The notes beneath the pieces were generated by a model. The model was not told the origin of the DNA. It did no database searches and saw only the letters and a list, made by a program, of their open reading frames with translations. Shown here one piece after another: positions 5,457-5,724 of a DNA stretch of 5,724 nucleotides (position 1 is its first letter; each line of letters opens with the position of its first letter). A program made the translations under genes and the position numbers. This stretch comes from CAADGL01 sp964643885 (GTDB lineage: Bacteria > Planctomycetota > Phycisphaerae > UBA1845 > Fen-1342), in contig CAZXUI010000121.1 in the NCBI GenBank assembly GCA_964643885.1, positions 1 to 5,724 of the forward strand, in the 5' to 3' direction.

Positions 5457-5724
5457 TTACACGTTGAACTTGATCGTCATCACGTCTCCATCCTGGACGA
5501 TATATCCCTTCGGCTCCTGGCGCACCTTGCCGGCCGCCTTGGCCTCGCGCATCGAGCCGGCCGCCCGCAGGTCTTCGTAGGCGACCGTCTCGGCGCGGAT
5601 GAATCCGCGGGCCAGGTCGGAGTGGATCTTGCCCGCCGCCTCGACCGCGGTGGAGCCGGCCGGGACCGGCCAGGCGCGGACCTCCTCCTCGCCGGCCGTG
5701 AGGAAGGAGATCATCCCGAGCGCG
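5457..5724 (-). CDS. ychF: Ribosome-binding ATPase YchF (Obg-like), C-terminal part with TGS domain
   Basis: These 89 residues are the C-terminal end of YchF; the gene continues past the right edge of the window. YchF is a conserved cytoplasmic Obg-family P-loop protein that prefers ATP, associates with ribosomes and is implicated in stress responses. The fragment begins ALGMISFLTAGEEEVRAW and contains the TGS-domain signature KIHSDLARGFIRAE followed by VAYEDL. It then runs through KAAGKVRQEPKGYIVQDGD to the characteristic C-terminus IKFNV and the TAA stop at 5459-5457. The Met at 5714 is internal (within LGMISF), not the start. The G domain with its Walker motifs is outside the window. The downstream GH172-like gene is on the same strand with no obvious terminator in the 53-base gap, so some read-through is possible. 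Confidence 0.95.
   Translation of the reverse strand, partial: ALGMISFLTAGEEEVRAWPVPAGSTAVEAAGKIHSDLARGFIRAETVAYEDLRAAGSMREAKAAGKVRQEPKGYIVQDGDVMTIKFNV

Noticed and set aside
3637..5580. 647-codon open frame on the plus strand opposite the GH172-like gene
   Set aside because: It is an antisense shadow. The minus-strand protein has a signal peptide and recognisable family motifs, while the plus-strand translation is Ala/Val/Gly/Asp-rich and matches nothing known. Long antisense open frames are expected where third positions are nearly all G or C.
5457..5714. Separate 85-residue protein starting at 5714
   Set aside because: It is the C-terminus of YchF; in-frame residues ALG precede the Met and continue the family sequence to the window edge.

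Overview
The window is very GC-rich with strong G/C preference at third codon positions. It carries a secreted DUF2961/GH172-type protein with a C-terminal beta-sandwich, a Tyr-rich lipoprotein, and HAF-like extracellular repeats. This mix, together with mostly weak Shine-Dalgarno sites, suggests a member of the Planctomycetota or a similar environmental bacterium. That placement is inference from gene content; no taxonomic marker was compared.

Layout from left to right. (i) 1-628 (+) is the 3' end of a gene for an extracellular repeat protein with a 43-residue period. Its reading frame appears broken near a G5 run at 66-70. (ii) 629-1257 is a long intergenic or leader region. Its first half (about 614-824) holds several compact inverted repeats and a tandem direct repeat, resembling a REP-like intergenic element. 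Its second half is GC-rich sequence that may be a rimO leader or an N-terminal extension of RimO. (iii) 1258-2664 (+) is rimO, the ribosomal protein S12 methylthiotransferase, with all expected Fe-S cysteines. (iv) Facing it on the minus strand is a three-gene run, read right to left. It consists of the 3' end of ychF (5457 to the window edge), a secreted DUF2961/GH172-family protein (3439-5403), and a lipoprotein related to DUF4136 proteins (2696-3439).

The GH172-like gene and the lipoprotein gene overlap by one base (TGATG) and are probably translationally coupled. This links an exported carbohydrate-active-type protein to an envelope lipoprotein. The most interesting point is that the GH172-like protein keeps the first conserved catalytic-type Glu (GEGD motif, E412). 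It lacks the second (family GTGTED, here GTDTAG), so it may be a non-hydrolytic or mechanistically altered member. ychF and rimO are housekeeping translation-related genes flanking this accessory pair.
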